Part shown: positions 6,439 to 8,416 of the stretch, one piece after another | Layout: each line of letters starts with the position of its first letter | Numbering within the stretch: position 1 is the stretch's first letter | From: Filomicrobium sp. | Lineage (GTDB): Bacteria > Pseudomonadota > Alphaproteobacteria > Rhizobiales > Hyphomicrobiaceae | Direction: 5' to 3' | Length of the DNA: 8,416 nucleotides | NCBI GenBank assembly: GCA_030607105.1 | Contig: JAUWFF010000028.1 | Span: 1 to 8,416, forward strand | Notes under the pieces: generated by a model | Seen by the model: only the letters and a program-made list of their open reading frames with translations | What the model was told of the DNA's origin: nothing | The model's database searches: none | Made by a program: the position numbers and the translations under genes

Positions 6439-6491
6439 GCCGGGTGTCGTTCCTCCCGCTTAGAAGGGCAGGCGACGCCCGGCCTGCTTTT
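6439..6491 (+). terminator. Terminator hairpin downstream of the sulfatase, with a competing longer stem
   Basis: GCAGGC (6468-6473) and GCCTGC (6482-6487) form a six-pair stem with an eight-base loop followed by TTTT (6488-6491), a reasonable if short intrinsic terminator about 95 bases after the sulfatase stop. The same right-hand bases can instead pair with an earlier arm: GCCGGGTGTCG (6439-6449) with CGACGCCCGGC (6473-6483), eleven pairs with one G-U and a 23-base loop. The two folds exclude each other. The gene on the far side is convergent and reads towards this site, but no T-tract is visible in that direction. Confidence 0.5.
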
Positions 6492-6605
6492 ACAATCAGG
6501 TTTCTCAACCTCAGAATTACGGGAAGCCTGCTGCGATCAAGCAAATTGTGACCGGGCGAACCGCGACCAATTGCTTGCGATTTTCGTGCAGCCGCACGGA
6601 CCCGG

Positions 6606-7403
6606 TTACTCCAGACCGACCTCCATCGCCTGCTCCAATCCACGTGCGCCGACGCGCTTGGCGACGCTTTCTGGAACGATCCACGCCTTCCAGCTCTTGC
6701 CTTCAACCGCATTGCGGCAGCTAAGCTTTCCGTCGATGATCGCGCATGTCGTATCCGCGCGGATTGCCTTGGCTTCGCGGCGATCGTGGCGGAGGAACTT
6801 CAGATCGACCGGTTGCAGCTTGGCTTCCACCGTCTCCAGATCGATATCGCGGAAGATGCAGGCCGGCTTCGAACGGCACGCCTGACCTCGTTTGGTGAGC
6901 GCCACCGTTGGGCCAAACGCCTTGCTGCGCGATAGTTTCTCCGCCGGCTGGTCAGCTCCTCGGCTCAGGTAGCAGTTCTCGTGAACACACAGCATAGGAT
7001 CGGCTGTCTTGCTCCAGCGCCGAACACCCGCCTTGCCGACATCCATGACGAGCAGAACCGTGACGTGTTTTTCGATCAGCGGTGAAATGTATCCTGAAGC
7101 CTGTGCCGCCCGCCGCGACAGCGCCGGTGCCACAGCTGGTTGTTCATCGAGGTTCTGCCCGGTCTCGACGGCGCGCTTGCGGCGGACCTCGCGAAGTTTT
7201 TCGGTTAGCGCCTTGGCTTCTGCTTCCCGCTCGGCGGCCGGTTGCGGCGTAGCGTTGGCCGGCTCGCTCCCTTCTCCCTGCGCGCCCGGTTCAGCGCCGC
7301 CATCGGCTATCGCCGGCGACAACCAAAAGCCTCCTGCCGCGGCACAAACGAAGGCCGCTGCAAATCCACATCCTACAACGCTTGTAAATCGCTGATTACC
7401 CAT
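6606..7403 (-). CDS. Secreted protein of unknown function with three cysteine pairs
   Basis: I do not recognise a characterised family for this 265-residue protein. A signal peptide is clear: MGNQRF followed by a hydrophobic core (VVGCGFAAAFVCAAAGGFWL) and likely cleavage after PAIA at residue 33. A glycine, alanine, glutamate and proline-rich linker follows (34-58). A charged helix with coiled-coil character comes next (AEREAEAKALTEKLREVRRK, about 57-76). The C-terminal domain starts near ISPLIEKHVTVLLVMDVG (about 106-123). It carries six cysteines in three close pairs, C139/C144, C176/C182 and C220/C229, suggesting disulfides in the periplasm. It ends in the KAWIVPESVAKRV tail also found as a remnant at 4255. 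ATG 7403 is chosen because GGGAG at 7411-7415 lies seven bases upstream and the signal peptide begins there; ATG 7445 would add 14 residues without support. It follows the SDR gene by 87 bases on the same strand. Confidence 0.85.
   Translation of the reverse strand: MGNQRFTSVVGCGFAAAFVCAAAGGFWLSPAIADGGAEPGAQGEGSEPANATPQPAAEREAEAKALTEKLREVRRKRAVETGQNLDEQPAVAPALSRRAAQASGYISPLIEKHVTVLLVMDVGKAGVRRWSKTADPMLCVHENCYLSRGADQPAEKLSRSKAFGPTVALTKRGQACRSKPACIFRDIDLETVEAKLQPVDLKFLRHDRREAKAIRADTTCAIIDGKLSCRNAVEGKSWKAWIVPESVAKRVGARGLEQAMEVGLE
6608..6691 (-). repeat. Right copy of the 84-base direct repeat (tail of the intact gene)
   Basis: This is the 3' end of the secreted protein gene, matching 4257-4340 in the same orientation at 72 of 84 positions. 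Most differences are scattered, as expected for old divergence and not a recent copy. Confidence 0.8.
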
Positions 7404-7410
7404 CTGCCAG

Positions 7411-7415
7411 CTCCC
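7411..7415 (-). promoter_or_regulatory. Ribosome binding site deciding the start of the secreted protein gene
   Basis: Minus-strand GGGAG lies seven bases before ATG 7403. It supports the shorter start, which places the hydrophobic signal peptide core at the normal distance from the N-terminus. Confidence 0.55.
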
Positions 7416-7490
7416 GCAGCCAAATCTGCGCGACTTGAACACCACGATTCGGGCATAATCGCACTTGTTTGAACTGAGCCTGAATAAACC

Positions 7491-8375
7491 TTATCTTTCG
7501 CCGTTGCGGGATGCCGCAAGCACCGCGGCCAGTCCCTCCCGGTAGGTTGGATAGCCCAGACGAACACCGAGATCCTGCTTGATCCGGTCATTGCGCACTC
7601 GCTTCAGCTCCGAATAAAAGCTTTGCGCCATAGGTGAAAGCTCCGCTTCTTCGATTGGCACCTCAGGCGGCGGTGGCACACCGAGCAGTCGGGCGGCATG
7701 GACGATCACGTCCTGCGGCGCTGCCGGCTCATCATCCGTGACGTTATAGATATGGTGTGCTCCGCCGGTCGCGATGGCCGCCGCCAGTGTCGTCGCAATG
7801 TCCTCGACATGGATGCGGTTGAACACCTGCCCCGGCCTCACAATGCGCCGCGCGCGACCCGATCGGACTTGGTCAATGGCACTCCGGCCTGGACCATATA
7901 TCCCGGCAAGTCGGAAAACTTGGACCGCGGTCCCTGTCCCCGGCCGCGCTATGGCGAGCCAGGATTGCTCCGCGGTGAGCCTCCGCTTGGAGCGTTGCGA
8001 GGCCGGTGCCTCAGGTGTCGTCTCATCGACCCAAGCTCCAGCACGATCTCCGTAGACGCCAATGGTCGACAGGTAGCCGATCCACTTCAGGTGGGGTGCG
8101 GAAACGATGTCCGAGCGGTGCTGCTCGAGCACCGGATCTCCGTCGTCCCCGGGCGGTGCGGAAATCAACAAATGCGATGCCGTCTCCAACGCGCACGCAA
8201 CTTCATCGCTCGGCGCCGTGCCGTAGAAACGGGCAGCTTCGAAGCCTTGGGCACGTATTTGCTCCACCCCCTCGGCGCTCCGCGAGGTCCCGGTGACCCG
8301 CCAGCCTTGCGGCGCCAATCGCGTTGCCAGCGCCCGCGCACTGAACCCGAATCCGAAACAGATGAGGTGGTTCAA
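7491..8375 (-). CDS. NAD(P)-binding SDR/epimerase-type protein, YeeZ-like
   Basis: A 294-residue cytoplasmic protein of the extended/atypical short-chain dehydrogenase group. The dinucleotide-binding loop is right at the N-terminus: LICFGFGFSARALA, with the G8-x-G10-x-x-A13 pattern, and TGTSRS after strand 2 suggests NADP preference. SHLLISAPPGDDGDPVL is strand 4 with the loop typical of YeeZ-like proteins. WIGYLSTIGVYGDRAGAWVDETTPEAP is the central substrate-side motif, followed by RLTAEQSW where classical enzymes carry Y-x-x-x-K. VFRLAGIYGPGRSAID and FNRIHVEDIATTLAAAI are standard extended-SDR segments. The substrate is unknown; related proteins are annotated as sugar epimerase/dehydrogenase-like. 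The start is TTG 8375 because AGGAG at 8383-8387 lies seven bases upstream and the fold starts at once. ATG 8411 would add 12 residues without a visible ribosome binding site, but the window ends five bases beyond it, so that start is not fully testable. GC-rich (44 of 60 at 7921-7980). Confidence 0.88.
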   Translation of the reverse strand: MNHLICFGFGFSARALATRLAPQGWRVTGTSRSAEGVEQIRAQGFEAARFYGTAPSDEVACALETASHLLISAPPGDDGDPVLEQHRSDIVSAPHLKWIGYLSTIGVYGDRAGAWVDETTPEAPASQRSKRRLTAEQSWLAIARPGTGTAVQVFRLAGIYGPGRSAIDQVRSGRARRIVRPGQVFNRIHVEDIATTLAAAIATGGAHHIYNVTDDEPAAPQDVIVHAARLLGVPPPPEVPIEEAELSPMAQSFYSELKRVRNDRIKQDLGVRLGYPTYREGLAAVLAASRNGER

Positions 8376-8382
8376 TCCTTGG

Positions 8383-8387
8383 CTCCT
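8383..8387 (-). promoter_or_regulatory. Ribosome binding site supporting a TTG start for the SDR gene
   Basis: Minus-strand AGGAG is followed by seven bases and TTG at 8375-8373, directly before the nucleotide-binding strand. This is a better-supported start than the upstream in-frame ATG at 8411. Confidence 0.5.
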
Positions 8388-8416
8388 ATTGTTTGCCGCC
8401 GGCGCTGCCATTCCGC

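Noticed and set aside
4255..6691. The bracketing repeats as ends of a transposon
   Set aside because: They are direct repeats of coding sequence in the reading direction of a gene, not terminal inverted repeats. No transposase or target-site duplication is visible.

Overview
The window reads as a chromosomal stretch of a Gram-negative proteobacterium, most likely an alphaproteobacterium of the Rhizobiales type. This is inferred from protein style, GC-rich codon use in the right-hand genes and plausible AGGAG-type ribosome binding sites; no rRNA or other marker gene is present to fix the taxon. I see no tRNA, rRNA, CRISPR array, integrase or transposase.

Layout, left to right. The first ~290 bases hold at most the tail of a gene entering from outside. 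A small class I SAM-dependent methyltransferase follows (290-877, +), then a 384-base gap without a convincing gene. Next comes a stand-alone class I glutamine amidotransferase (1262-2008, +). It converges on a two-gene minus-strand unit: a LysR-type regulator (2508-3392) followed by an NTF2/SnoaL-like small protein (2044-2418). Divergent from the regulator is a second, unrelated SAM methyltransferase (3611-4240, +). Its 5' region carries two neighbouring GAATTC-centred palindromes.

A secreted arylsulfatase with intact formylglycine and metal-binding motifs follows (4636-6372, +). It is bracketed by two same-orientation copies of one gene tail: a decayed fragment on its left (4255-4412, -) and the end of an intact gene for a secreted, cysteine-paired protein of unknown function on its right (6606-7403, -). 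A YeeZ-like NAD(P)-binding SDR/epimerase-type protein (7491-8375, -) closes the window.

Base composition changes along the window. Sampled 60-base lines in the second methyltransferase and the sulfatase each contain 29 G+C, against 44 in a line of the SDR gene. With the bracketing duplicated tail, this suggests that the methyltransferase/sulfatase segment has a different history from the right flank. The genes do not form one obvious pathway. The best-supported functional links are LysR with its same-strand NTF2-like gene and/or the divergent methyltransferase, and the sulfatase as an independent periplasmic sulfate-ester scavenging enzyme. I did not find a clear new defence or mobile system. 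The most interesting items are the duplicated and decayed gene tail around the sulfatase and the six-cysteine secreted protein.
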